Shown: piece after piece, positions 1-8,846 of the stretch
Layout: every line of letters starts with the position of its first letter
Position numbering within the stretch: position 1 is the first letter of the stretch
Made by a program: the position numbers and the translations under genes
Notes under the pieces: generated by a model
Seen by the model: the letters and a program-made list of their open reading frames with translations, nothing else
Told to the model about the DNA's origin: nothing
The model's database searches: none
NCBI RefSeq assembly: GCF_025949695.1
Contig: NZ_JAPDFL010000001.1
Span: 1,925,501-1,989,500, forward strand
DNA: 64,000 nt
Direction of reading: 5' to 3'
Source: Pararhodobacter zhoushanensis
Lineage (GTDB): Bacteria > Pseudomonadota > Alphaproteobacteria > Rhodobacterales > Rhodobacteraceae

Positions 1-738
1 GCCGGGCGTGGCGTGCAGGTCGGCCGGGCGGTGATCCCGCTGGTGCCCGGCGCGATCCTGTTCGATCTGCTCAACGGCGGCGACAAGGACTGGGACGAGA
101 ACCCCTACCGTGCTCTGGGCCGCGCGGCGCTGATGGCGGCTACGCCGGAGTTCGCGCTGGGGACAGCCGGTGCCGGAACGGGGGCGCTGGCGGCGATGCA
201 GAAGGGGGGCCTCGGCTCGGCATCGCTGGTGCTGGAAGACGGCACCACGGTCGGCGCGCTGGTCGCGGTGAACCCGGTCGGCAGCGTCACCACGCCGGGC
301 GAGCAGCACTTCTGGGCCGCTCCGTTCGAGCTGGACGGCGAGTTTGGCGGTGCGGGGCCTGATCCCAAGGGTGGCTATTGCGGTCCGCTGGTCTCGGCCA
401 AGAAAGACGCGCTTTTCGGCACCATGGCCGCGCCACCGCTGACGAACACCACCATCGCCATCGTCGCCACCGACCGCGCGCTGACCAAGGCGCAATGCCA
501 CCGGTTGAGCACCGCCGCGCATGACGGTATCGCCCGCGCCATCGTCCCCGCGCATACCCCCGGCGACGGTGATCTGGTCTTTGCGCTGTCCACGGGCACC
601 GGCACCATGCCCAATGACTTCGAACTGGCCGACATCGGCCACGCCGCCGCCCTGTGCCTGAGCCGCGCCATCGCCCGCGCGGTGTATGAGGCGACACCCG
701 CTCCGGGCGATCTGCTTCCCTGCTATCGGAGGTCCTGA
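1..738 (+). CDS. P1 family peptidase (DmpA-type aminopeptidase/amidase), 5' truncated
   Basis: The C-terminal two thirds of a peptidase family S58/P1 protein; the frame is open to the window edge, so the N-terminus lies outside. Family members are N-terminal-nucleophile hydrolases that cleave themselves before a Ser or Thr and then act on N-terminal amino acids or amides. Visible signatures are VPGAILFDL near the left edge, the glycine-rich KGGLGSAS segment, and TNTTIAIVATD about 145 residues in, where Asn-Thr is the likely self-cleavage point and Thr the nucleophile. DGDLVFALSTG near the C-terminus is also typical. The TGA overlaps the ATG of the following hydrolase, so the two are translationally coupled. 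The exact substrate cannot be read from sequence. Confidence 0.85.
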   Translation, partial: AGRGVQVGRAVIPLVPGAILFDLLNGGDKDWDENPYRALGRAALMAATPEFALGTAGAGTGALAAMQKGGLGSASLVLEDGTTVGALVAVNPVGSVTTPGEQHFWAAPFELDGEFGGAGPDPKGGYCGPLVSAKKDALFGTMAAPPLTNTTIAIVATDRALTKAQCHRLSTAAHDGIARAIVPAHTPGDGDLVFALSTGTGTMPNDFELADIGHAAALCLSRAIARAVYEATPAPGDLLPCYRRS

Positions 739-1541
739 TGCCTACGCTCGCGCTTTCCGACGTCACCCTGCATTATGAGATCGACGGAAAGGGTCCGCCC
801 CTGATGCTGATCGCCGGGACCGCCAGTGACAGCGCCAGCTGGGGACCGCTGGTCGCGCCGCTGACCGCGCATTTCACCGTCATCCGCCCCGACAACCGCA
901 GCACCGGGCGCACCACGCCGCAGGACGCGCCGCTGTCGCTGGAGCATTGGGCGGATGACGCGCTGGCGCTGGCCGCGCATCTGGAGCTTGGCCCGGTGGC
1001 GGTGGTCGGTCACTCGCTGGGCGGGATGATCGCGCTGCGGATGGCGGCAACGGCTCCTGAAACGGTCGCACGCCTGGGCCTGCTGGCCAGCGCGCCGGTC
1101 AGGGGCGGGCGCAACGTCGCACTGTTTGACCTGATGCTGCGCCTGCGGGCCGAGGGGCAGGCGCCTGACCTCTGGCTGCGGGCCTTCCTGCCGTGGCTGT
1201 TTCACCCCCGGTTCTTTGATGTCCCCGGCCAACTTGACGCCGCCATCGCGCAGTCGCTGGCCTATCCGCACGCGCAATCCGCCGCCGCCATGGCCGCGCA
1301 GGTTGCCGCGTTGCACGAGACCGACGCCAGCGGACTGCCCGCGCTGGTGCGCTGCCCGACGCTCTCGGTGCTGGCGGGCAGCGACCTGCTGATCCTTGAG
1401 GCGTCGGCGCGTGCGGCCTTGGCCCCGATTGCCGATCTGACCATCACCACGATCCCCGAGGCCGGGCACTCAATCCACTGGGACGCCCCCGCCGCGACGC
1501 TTGCGGCGCTGCTCCCGTTTCTGACGGAGGGCCGGCAATGA
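738..1541 (+). CDS. alpha/beta fold hydrolase
   Basis: A 267-residue alpha/beta hydrolase. The nucleophile elbow is GHSLGG with Ser93, the acid is probably Asp216 in LAGSDLLI, and the base is His244 in EAGHSIHWD, giving a complete triad. LIAGTASDSASW supplies the oxyanion-hole loop. The small cap region (about 120-190) resembles 3-oxoadipate enol-lactonase and haloperoxidase-like hydrolases, but nothing nearby supports a beta-ketoadipate role. The ATG overlaps the TGA of the peptidase and the TGA overlaps the ATG of the TPR gene, so the three form a tight operon. Substrate unknown. Confidence 0.85.
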   Translation: MPTLALSDVTLHYEIDGKGPPLMLIAGTASDSASWGPLVAPLTAHFTVIRPDNRSTGRTTPQDAPLSLEHWADDALALAAHLELGPVAVVGHSLGGMIALRMAATAPETVARLGLLASAPVRGGRNVALFDLMLRLRAEGQAPDLWLRAFLPWLFHPRFFDVPGQLDAAIAQSLAYPHAQSAAAMAAQVAALHETDASGLPALVRCPTLSVLAGSDLLILEASARAALAPIADLTITTIPEAGHSIHWDAPAATLAALLPFLTEGRQ

Positions 1542-2884
1542 CCCGCGACCAGCTTGGCAACGAGATCACCGATACCGCGCCCGATCTTGTCGCCGCGATC
1601 AACGATTTTCTGCACGGCGTTCTGGCCTATCAGACGCAGGCCGTGACCCTCATGGGCCTGATCGAGGATCATCCGGGCAGTTGCCTGGGCAACACCTATA
1701 CCGGCTTTCTGTGGATGTTTCTTGAATCGCCGGCGGCTCCGGCGCTTGCCGCGCCCTATCTGGAGCGCGCGCTGAAAGCGGCGGGAACGCCGCGCGAAAA
1801 GGCCAATGCGCAGGTGCTGGCGGCGTGGGTTGCGGGCGACATTCCCGAAACCATCCGCCGGTGCGAGGCTATCGCGCGGGAATATCCGACCGATCTGGCG
1901 ATCATCAAGCTGGGGCAGTACCACCTTTTCAATCTGGGCGATGCCTCGGGCATGCTGCGCATGGCCCTGCATGCGCTGCCCGCCTGCGCCGCAATGCCCT
2001 ATGTCCACGGCATGATCGCCTTTGGCTATGAGCAATGTCACCTGATGGCCGACGCCGAGGCCTCGGCCCGCCGCGCCATTGCCATCGAGCCGACAGACCC
2101 GTGGGCGCATCACGCGCTGGCGCATGTGATGCTGACGCAGGCACGGGTGGATGAAGGGATCGCGTTTCTGGAAGAGGTCGCGCCGACGTGGCAGGGCCTC
2201 AATTCCTTCATGCATACGCATAACTGGTGGCATCTGGCGCTGTTCTACATCAGCCGCGACCGGCAGGCGGATGTTCTGGCGACCTATGACGCGCATGTCT
2301 GGGCGTGTGAGAAAGACTACTCGCAGGACCAGATCGGCGCGGCCTCGTTGCTGGCGCGGATGGAATTTGCCGGGATCGACGTCGGGGATCGTTGGGCCGA
2401 TGTCGCGGACCGGATCGCGGCGCGCGGGGCGGACACGGTTTCCCCGTTCCTGACGTTGCAGTACCTCTACGCGCTGGCCCGCGCGGGTCGGCCCGAGGCT
2501 GAAACGCTGATGGACGCCATCCGCACCCGCGCCGCCACAACGGCCCATGATCAGGCGGCCTGGGCGGATGTGGCGCTGCCGGCAGCGACGGGCATCATCG
2601 CCCATGCGGCGGGTGATGCCGCCACGGCGGCGCGCGCGCTGGGGCGGGCCTTGCCGCGTCTGCAGGAGATCGGCGGCTCGCATGCGCAGCGGGATTTCTT
2701 CGACCAGATCCACCTTGATGCGCTGATCAAGGCAGGCGAGGCGTCAACCGCGCAGCAGGTGTTGGAAATGCGCCGCACCTATGACCCCGACGGCATCCCG
2801 CTCAACCGGTTGCTGGCGCAGGTTTACGAGCAGGTCGGTTTGCCCGAACAGGCCCGCCAAGCCCGCGCACGGGCAGGCGGCTGA
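1538..2884 (+). CDS. TTC38-like tetratricopeptide repeat protein
   Basis: A 448-residue soluble, helical protein matching the TTC38 family in length and layout: degenerate TPR units throughout, with the conserved block around HTHNWWHLALFYISRDR (about 227-243). It has no signal peptide or membrane segment. The family has no known biochemical function; TPRs normally bind proteins. Its start codon overlaps the stop of the hydrolase (ATGA), so it is co-translated with two hydrolases and may work with them. It ends 4 bases from the stop of the convergent GT61 gene. Confidence 0.8.
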   Translation: MTRDQLGNEITDTAPDLVAAINDFLHGVLAYQTQAVTLMGLIEDHPGSCLGNTYTGFLWMFLESPAAPALAAPYLERALKAAGTPREKANAQVLAAWVAGDIPETIRRCEAIAREYPTDLAIIKLGQYHLFNLGDASGMLRMALHALPACAAMPYVHGMIAFGYEQCHLMADAEASARRAIAIEPTDPWAHHALAHVMLTQARVDEGIAFLEEVAPTWQGLNSFMHTHNWWHLALFYISRDRQADVLATYDAHVWACEKDYSQDQIGAASLLARMEFAGIDVGDRWADVADRIAARGADTVSPFLTLQYLYALARAGRPEAETLMDAIRTRAATTAHDQAAWADVALPAATGIIAHAAGDAATAARALGRALPRLQEIGGSHAQRDFFDQIHLDALIKAGEASTAQQVLEMRRTYDPDGIPLNRLLAQVYEQVGLPEQARQARARAGG

Positions 2885-2888
2885 GGCG

Positions 2889-4874
2889 TCAGGCCTCGAA
2901 CCGCTTGAGCGCGGCAAGGTGCAGCTCCATCTTGCCCCTGTCCCCCAAGGCACGCGCGGCCTCATACGCCTTGCGGCGGCGGAACCCGTTGTCGCCCGCG
3001 TGCAGCGCAATCTCGTAGCACGACAGCGCCAGTTCAGGCACGGCGCCGCGTGTGCACAAATCGCCCAGCAGGCGCAGCGCGTGACCGGTGCTGTCACGCG
3101 TACCGGCGGGCCATTGCTGCATCGCGATCCATTGCGACAGCACCGCCGTGACCCGGCGCGCGACCTGTACGCCCACGCTTATCCGGTTGAAATTATAGAG
3201 CAACGCCACGGGGGCAGACAGGGCACCCGGATGGTTCGACAGGCTTGCAATCACCCTGTCGAGTTGCCCCATGAAATGCTGTGAGGCGGCGTCCGCTTCT
3301 TGCCACGCCAGAAAGAACGCCGCGTGTTGCAACAGGCTGTTCGCGCTTTCGCCGTGCCCGGCGCGGGGCCAGGCAGAGGCGTCGGTCAGTGAAAAGCTTT
3401 GGCTCAGCGCCGCGTCCTGCGCAAAGGCTCTGGCCAGACGGGCCAGATCGCGGGCATCGCGCCCCTGCGTCGGTTCGTGCATCTGCACGCTGGCGATGCC
3501 GCCGAGGTCGACAACCGTCGCAAGGCACAGATAGCGCGGGCGATTTGCGCCCACGTCTTCCAGCCGGGTGAAGATGTCGACGCCGGTCTCTCCGCGAAGG
3601 GCAAAGTCGGTTGCCCTCGGTGCGACAGCGGGCTGCGCCTTTGTCGCGGGGGTCGAAGCCGCGGCGCCCTCGGGGCGCATCAGGCGGATCAGCGCGTGGA
3701 TCGGTGTGCGCAGATGACCCAGCCCCAGCGGTTCCAACTGGTCGAGGAGGTAGGCGTCGGTGTTGTGAGGCTTGAGCCAGCTATAGACCTTCGGGTCGTA
3801 CATCGCCCCGACCCAGGCCATGACATCGGCATCACGCGCGCGGTTGTACGCCGCCCAGTCCCAAACCCTTCTAAGTGGCACGCCGAGGCTTTCGAAATGC
3901 TCAATCATCGGCGCGACGGCATAGAACGATATCATCGAATGATCGATTTTTCGCCCGTCCTCGTCGGTCGTCACCAGAGAGCCGCCAAAGCAGCCGACAT
4001 AGGTGAGCGACGCGCCGCGCGGGGCCATCTGGTGCTGTGCGATGGTGCTGCGCAGGCGACGACGCAGGATCGAGATATGGTGATCGATCCGCCCCAGCAG
4101 CTGGCGGCCATGGATTGCCGAACCTTCGGAAAACACGAGGTATTTCGCCGAAGCATAGGCCTTCATCTGCTCGTGCAGGGTCAGGTTCTCGGGATAGACG
4201 ACACGCACCCCAAGACCGTCGAGGCAATCGGCCAGATAGCGCTCTCCGGCGTGACGACCCTTTTCCGGTGCAAGCGCCGCGCGGCTGACAAAAGTGATCC
4301 CTTCGGGACGCGGCATGTCGAGTTGTCCGGCAATGCGCGCCTCGAGCAAAGGCAGGTAGCCTTCGGCGGTGGGCGGACCGTCGAGGTGTTCGGCCTGCAT
4401 CGCGATGGTCAGGTCGCGAAATTCGGTAGGGCGGCCAATGAACCGGAGTTGGTCCAGAGGGACGTTCAGCCAGCCCAGAACACTGCGAAACATCGGGCTG
4501 AGATTGGCCAGTCCAAACCCCGCGCGCGCGCTGAAATACAAGGGCAGATCCGGGGCTTCCGCCAGCGATTGCGGGATGCGGGGGATGGTTTCGGCGACCA
4601 TGTGGCCAAAGTGATTGTCATACATCGACACAAACAGGCCCGGCTCGGTGATCCGCGTGCTGCCGTCATGCTGGATCTCGGGCAGGGTACACACACGCCG
4701 ATTGCCACGCCACAGGCGCGCATGGGTCTGGTTCTCGAAATCGGGCCAATGGACACCGGGTGTCATGCGGTTGGGCGAGGGGCCGGCGAGGACATTCTGA
4801 AACGACTGAAGCGGGACCAGCCTGCGCGTGGCGGGCACTTGCAGCGCGGCGGTGTCGCTTTCCGAAAGGCGCAC
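2889..4874 (-). CDS. glycosyltransferase family 61 protein
   Basis: About 661 residues. The N-terminal half carries GT61 (DUF563) features: GLFVSMYDNHFGHMVAE, ITFVSRAALAPEKGR and the KYLVFSEGSAIHG block. GT61 enzymes transfer sugars onto surface polysaccharides. The C-terminal 230 residues are helical and I cannot assign them; they may be a TPR-like partner domain. Start: an upstream TTG at 4895 would add seven residues, but AAGGAG lies six bases before a GTG at 4872-4874, which I prefer. No other polysaccharide gene is next to it, so the acceptor is unknown. Confidence 0.75.
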   Translation of the reverse strand: MRLSESDTAALQVPATRRLVPLQSFQNVLAGPSPNRMTPGVHWPDFENQTHARLWRGNRRVCTLPEIQHDGSTRITEPGLFVSMYDNHFGHMVAETIPRIPQSLAEAPDLPLYFSARAGFGLANLSPMFRSVLGWLNVPLDQLRFIGRPTEFRDLTIAMQAEHLDGPPTAEGYLPLLEARIAGQLDMPRPEGITFVSRAALAPEKGRHAGERYLADCLDGLGVRVVYPENLTLHEQMKAYASAKYLVFSEGSAIHGRQLLGRIDHHISILRRRLRSTIAQHQMAPRGASLTYVGCFGGSLVTTDEDGRKIDHSMISFYAVAPMIEHFESLGVPLRRVWDWAAYNRARDADVMAWVGAMYDPKVYSWLKPHNTDAYLLDQLEPLGLGHLRTPIHALIRLMRPEGAAASTPATKAQPAVAPRATDFALRGETGVDIFTRLEDVGANRPRYLCLATVVDLGGIASVQMHEPTQGRDARDLARLARAFAQDAALSQSFSLTDASAWPRAGHGESANSLLQHAAFFLAWQEADAASQHFMGQLDRVIASLSNHPGALSAPVALLYNFNRISVGVQVARRVTAVLSQWIAMQQWPAGTRDSTGHALRLLGDLCTRGAVPELALSCYEIALHAGDNGFRRRKAYEAARALGDRGKMELHLAALKRFEA

Positions 4875-4880
4875 GGCTTT

Positions 4881-4886
4881 CTCCTT
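4881..4886 (-). promoter_or_regulatory. Shine-Dalgarno AAGGAG deciding the GT61 start
   Basis: AAGGAG on the minus strand, followed by AAAGCC and then GTG. Perfect core and six-base spacing favour the GTG start over the upstream TTG, which has no comparable site. Confidence 0.6.
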
Positions 4887-5093
4887 TTCAGGCAACGGAA
4901 GAGTAAAAGCCGTTACGGGTTAATCGACGGCCAACATACCCAGGCGGGCCAAGCGGTCCTTATGGGTCAGCCGTTGTGTGCAACTGAAGACGGCGAAAGA
5001 TAAAACTGATAGAAAACAGCTGTCAAGGCTGCGCTTGGGGTGTGGCGACACAATCGCCACGCGAAACCCGTTTGCCCGTTTCGCGCCAGCCGG

Positions 5094-6011
5094 TCATATT
5101 TCGCGCAGCAGCGTTTCCAGCACGATTTCAGCGATCCGTGACAGTTTGCGACCCTCAAGCTGGATCAGGAAGAAGGGCGCGACAAAGATATCCTGATCGA
5201 TATCCAGCATGCTCAGCCGGGCGTTCAGCCCATCGCGGGTGAGCAACTGCGCAACCTCGCGGGACTGCGGCGAGATGGCGTCGGATTTCTCCAGAATCGC
5301 CAGCGCCACCAGCAAGGACGAGCTGTTGGTGATATGCGACGGCATCGCCAGCCGGTTGGCGTGGAACGCCCCGTCCACGGCGCGGCGGATGGGCGAACCG
5401 CGTTCCTGGATCACCCATTCATAGCCGGTCAAGTCGCTCAGGCTGACGTTCTGGCGGCCCGCCATCGGGTGATCTTGCCGCACCATCAGGGTAACCACCT
5501 CGTCGCGGGCCGGGTAGACGCGGAAATCACGGCTGTCGGCATCGGGGGGCAGGCGGGCGATGATGAAGTCGAAATTCCCCTCGACCAGCCCGCGCACCAG
5601 CGAGACCGAGGGCGCGACCTCGATGGTGATCTCGATGGTCGGCGCCCGGGTTTTCACCTGACGGATCGCGGGCACCAGCGAACCCGCAACCGGCCCGGTC
5701 ACCGAGCCGATGCGCACCATCCCGCCACGCCCGCTTTTCAGGTCTGACACCTCAAGGTCAAGGCGGTCAAAGCCCTGCACGATCACCCGCGCGTGGCGGA
5801 CAAAGGCGGCACCGGCCAGGGTGGGGGTCATGCCTTTGGCGTGACGCTCGAACAATTCCGCTTCGGCAAGGGTTTCGATCTCGGACAGCATGCGCGAGGC
5901 GGCGGGCTGCGACATCGCCAGACTGGTGGCGGCCGTCTGCAATTTGCCGGTTTCGGCGATCTTCAGGATCAGCCGCAGATGCGCGGGTTTCAGGCGATGG
6001 GCAAGGGTCAT
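5094..6011 (-). CDS. LysR family transcriptional regulator, divergent from the sugar operon (GbpR-like)
   Basis: 305 residues from the ATG at 6009-6011. A further upstream ATG at 6054-6056 would run through an operator-like palindrome and lacks support. The winged helix is at about residues 8-65 (LRLILKIAETGKLQTAATSLAMSQPAASRMLSEIE) and the ligand-binding domain at about 90-300. It diverges from a ChvE-type binding protein gene, the arrangement of GbpR and ChvE in Agrobacterium, where GbpR responds to arabinose, galactose and related sugars. By context it probably controls the 6.2-18.6 kb operon and itself, through the palindrome at 6020-6039. Confidence 0.85.
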   Translation of the reverse strand: MTLAHRLKPAHLRLILKIAETGKLQTAATSLAMSQPAASRMLSEIETLAEAELFERHAKGMTPTLAGAAFVRHARVIVQGFDRLDLEVSDLKSGRGGMVRIGSVTGPVAGSLVPAIRQVKTRAPTIEITIEVAPSVSLVRGLVEGNFDFIIARLPPDADSRDFRVYPARDEVVTLMVRQDHPMAGRQNVSLSDLTGYEWVIQERGSPIRRAVDGAFHANRLAMPSHITNSSSLLVALAILEKSDAISPQSREVAQLLTRDGLNARLSMLDIDQDIFVAPFFLIQLEGRKLSRIAEIVLETLLREI

Positions 6012-6019
6012 GCGGCAGA

Positions 6020-6039
6020 GCATATCATAAATGATATGC
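6020..6039. promoter_or_regulatory. 9-bp perfect inverted repeat, probable LysR operator
   Basis: GCATATCAT and ATGATATGC separated by two A residues. It begins nine bases before the regulator's ATG and lies about 130 bases before the binding-protein gene. AT-rich dyads here are typical LysR-type recognition sites, so autorepression plus divergent activation is a reasonable reading. Binding itself is inferred. Confidence 0.65.
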
Positions 6040-6171
6040 AGATGAGCAATAATCAAATTTTACACACATACAACCGGAAGCTATCACAATCTCGGGGTCA
6101 CAAGACCCGGGGAAACGGAGTTCGCGTCCCGCCACGCTTTTTGCTGCGGGCGCGCCTTTGGGGAGGAAAAC

Positions 6172-7221
6172 ATGAAATTCACCGCGCTTCTGGCGTCGGT
6201 GGCGACGTCGCTTGTGCTGACAAGCGGCGCCTATGCCACCACCATCGGCATCGCCATGCCGACCCAATCATCGTCTCGCTGGATATCGGACGGACGTTCG
6301 ATGGTCGCGCTGTTCGAGGCCGCCGGCTATGACACCGATCTGCAATATGCCGAAGATGACATTCCCAACCAGCTGGCGCAGATCGAGAACATGATCACGC
6401 GCGGCGTGGATGTGCTGGTGATCGCCGCCATCGACGGCACCACCCTGTCCAACGCGCTGGAAAACGCCGCGGCGTCGGGCATCCATGTCATCGCCTATGA
6501 CCGCCTGATCCGCGACAGCGGGCATGTGGACTATTACGCGACCTTCGACAACTTTCAGGTCGGTGTGCTGCAGGCCACTTCGCTGGTCGAGGGCCTGAAT
6601 GAGCGCTTTGGCGACGGCCCCTATAACGTCGAACTTTTCGGCGGTTCGCCGGACGACAACAACGCCTATTTCTTCTACAACGGCGCCATGTCGGTGCTGC
6701 AACCGCTGATCGACGCGGGCACGATCACAGTTGCGTCCGGTCAGCAAGGCATGGAAACCGTCGGCACGCTGCGCTGGGATGGTGCCGTGGCGCAGTCGCG
6801 GATGGATAATATCCTGTCGGCGTATTACACCGAAAATCAGGTGCATGGCGTGCTCAGCCCCTATGACGGGCTGTCCATCGGTATCCTGTCGTCGCTGCGC
6901 GGTGTGGGGTACGGCTCGGGCGATCTGCCGATGCCGATCGTCTCGGGGCAGGACGCCGAAATCCCTTCGGTCAAGTCGATCATCGCCGGTGAGCAGTATT
7001 CGACCGTCTTCAAGGACACCCGCGAACTGGCCCGCGTGACCGTCGGCATGGTCGAAGCGCTGATCAACGGCACCGAGCCCGAGATCAACGATACCTCGAC
7101 CTATGACAACGGCGTGCTGGTGGTGCCCTCGTACCTGCTTTCGCCGGTGTCAGTCGATGCGTCGAACTGGGAAGGGGTGCTGCTGGGCTCGGGCTACTAC
7201 ACCGCCGAACAGCTGAACTGA
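6172..7221 (+). CDS. chvE: ChvE-type multiple-sugar periplasmic binding protein
   Basis: 349 residues. A signal peptide of about 22 residues ends at SGAYA before [15 protein letters not shown]. The rest is a periplasmic-binding-protein type 1 sugar receptor close to Chv[44 protein letters not shown] and [13 protein letters not shown] are all hallmark blocks. ChvE proteins bind arabinose, galactose, glucose, xylose and fucose and feed the GguAB permease. A strong GGGGAGG Shine-Dalgarno lies just before the ATG. It is first in the operon, with a stem-loop before the next gene, consistent with higher expression than the membrane subunits. Confidence 0.92.
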   Translation: MKFTALLASVATSLVLTSGAYATTIGIAMPTQSSSRWISDGRSMVALFEAAGYDTDLQYAEDDIPNQLAQIENMITRGVDVLVIAAIDGTTLSNALENAAASGIHVIAYDRLIRDSGHVDYYATFDNFQVGVLQATSLVEGLNERFGDGPYNVELFGGSPDDNNAYFFYNGAMSVLQPLIDAGTITVASGQQGMETVGTLRWDGAVAQSRMDNILSAYYTENQVHGVLSPYDGLSIGILSSLRGVGYGSGDLPMPIVSGQDAEIPSVKSIIAGEQYSTVFKDTRELARVTVGMVEALINGTEPEINDTSTYDNGVLVVPSYLLSPVSVDASNWEGVLLGSGYYTAEQLN

Positions 7222-7245
7222 CGCAAAAGCAAGGCTTTGGCCCAA

Positions 7246-7279
7246 GGGTCCGTCCGTGTCACCGGATGCGGGCGGACCC
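7246..7279 (+). promoter_or_regulatory. intercistronic stem-loop between binding protein and ATPase genes
   Basis: An 11-bp stem with one G-U pair (GGGTCCGTCCG with CGGGCGGACCC) sits 25 bases after the chvE stop and 23 bases before the next ATG. There is no T-tract, so it is more likely an mRNA-stabilising or partial attenuating hairpin than a terminator. Confidence 0.5.
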
Positions 7280-7301
7280 GGTGCATCCATGGAGGACGAG
7301 C

Positions 7302-8846
7302 ATGCCTGCGCTGCTTGAGATGCGGTCGATCACCAAGACGTTTCCGGGCGTCAAGGCGCTGGACAGGGTGACCCTGTCGGTGCGGCAGGGGGAAATTCAC
7401 GCGCTGGTCGGCGAAAACGGCGCCGGGAAATCCACGCTGATGAAGGTGCTGTCGGGGGTCTATCCCGCAGGCAGCTATGACGGCGAGATCCACTATGACG
7501 GCGCGCTGGCGCAGTTTCGCTCGACGGCGGACAGCGAGGCGCGTGGGATCATCATCATTCACCAGGAACTGGCGCTGGTGCCGCTCTTGTCGATTGCCGA
7601 GAATCTGTATCTGGGCAACGAGCTGGCGCGCGGCGGGGTCATCAACTGGCACGAGACCAACAAGCGCACCGAGGCGCTGCTCAGGAAAGTCGGGCTGACC
7701 GAACCGCCGACCACGCTGGTGGACAGGCTGGGCGTGGGAAAGCAGCAACTGGTCGAAATCGCCAAGGCGCTGTCGAAAGAGGTCCGGCTGCTGATCCTCG
7801 ACGAACCGACCGCCGCGCTCAGTGAATCCGACAGTCAAGCGCTGCTGGACCTGATGCTGGAGCTGAAGGCGCAGGGCGTCACCCAGATCATCATCAGCCA
7901 CAAGCTGAACGAAATCCGCCGGGTGGCCGATACGATCACCGTGATCCGCGACGGCTCGACGGTCTCGACACTGGACGCCACCGCGCAGGCGGTCAGCGAA
8001 GCCCAGATCGTGCGCGACATGGTCGGTCGCGACATGGCCAACCGCTACCCCGAACGAGAGCCGCGCGCGGGCGAGATGCTGCTTGAGGTGAAGAACTGGA
8101 ACGTCTGGCACCCCGAGCATGCCGACCGTCAGGTGATCCGCAACATAAGCTTCACCGTCCGCGCCGGCGAAGTGGTGGGGATCGCGGGGCTGATGGGCTC
8201 GGGCCGTACCGAACTGGCGATGAGCCTCTTTGGCCGGTCCTACGGTCGCAACATCTCGGGCGAGGTGCGGCTGCATGGCCAGCCGGTCAATGTCTCGACC
8301 GTGACGGGCGCGATTGCCGCAGGGCTGGCCTATGTGACCGAGGACCGCAAAAGCCTGGGGCTGGTGCTGGATGAGACCATCGAGCGCAACATCACCCTGG
8401 CCAATCTGCCCGCCGTGTCCAGCGCCGGAGTGCTGAACATGGCCGAGGAAACCCGCGTCGCCGAAGGCTACCGGGCGGCAATGAACATCCGCACACCCAG
8501 CGTGTTTCAGCATGTGGTGAACCTGTCGGGCGGCAACCAGCAAAAGGTCGTGCTGTCAAAATGGCTGTTCGCCGGGCCTGAGGTGCTGATCCTCGACGAG
8601 CCGACGCGCGGCATCGATGTCGGTGCCAAATTCGAGATTTATGGAATTATCAACGACCTGAGCCGCGACGGTAAAGGGGTGGTGATGATCTCGTCCGAGA
8701 TGCCCGAGCTGCTGGGCATGTGCGACCGGATCTACGTCATGAATGAGGGCGCGCTGGTCGGCGAGTTGTCCGCCGCCGAGGCCAGCCAGGAGCGCATCAT
8801 GTCGCTCATCGTGAACACACAGGAGAACAGCCATGCAATCGGCTGA
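7302..8846 (+). CDS. gguA: multiple monosaccharide ABC transporter ATP-binding protein
   Basis: 514 residues with two ABC cassettes, as in GguA/MmsA/XylG. Domain 1 has Walker A GENGAGKST, a divergent signature around GVGKQQLVEIAKAL and Walker B LLILDEPTAAL. Domain 2 has the usual degenerate P-loop GLMGSGRTE, signature LSGGNQQKV and LILDEPTRGID. The ATG at 7302 is chosen because GGAGG lies six bases upstream and the protein then begins at the conserved MPALLEMRSITKTFPG; an in-frame ATG at 7266 lies within the hairpin. It powers GguB for sugars captured by ChvE. Confidence 0.93.
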   Translation: MPALLEMRSITKTFPGVKALDRVTLSVRQGEIHALVGENGAGKSTLMKVLSGVYPAGSYDGEIHYDGALAQFRSTADSEARGIIIIHQELALVPLLSIAENLYLGNELARGGVINWHETNKRTEALLRKVGLTEPPTTLVDRLGVGKQQLVEIAKALSKEVRLLILDEPTAALSESDSQALLDLMLELKAQGVTQIIISHKLNEIRRVADTITVIRDGSTVSTLDATAQAVSEAQIVRDMVGRDMANRYPEREPRAGEMLLEVKNWNVWHPEHADRQVIRNISFTVRAGEVVGIAGLMGSGRTELAMSLFGRSYGRNISGEVRLHGQPVNVSTVTGAIAAGLAYVTEDRKSLGLVLDETIERNITLANLPAVSSAGVLNMAEETRVAEGYRAAMNIRTPSVFQHVVNLSGGNQQKVVLSKWLFAGPEVLILDEPTRGIDVGAKFEIYGIINDLSRDGKGVVMISSEMPELLGMCDRIYVMNEGALVGELSAAEASQERIMSLIVNTQENSHAIG

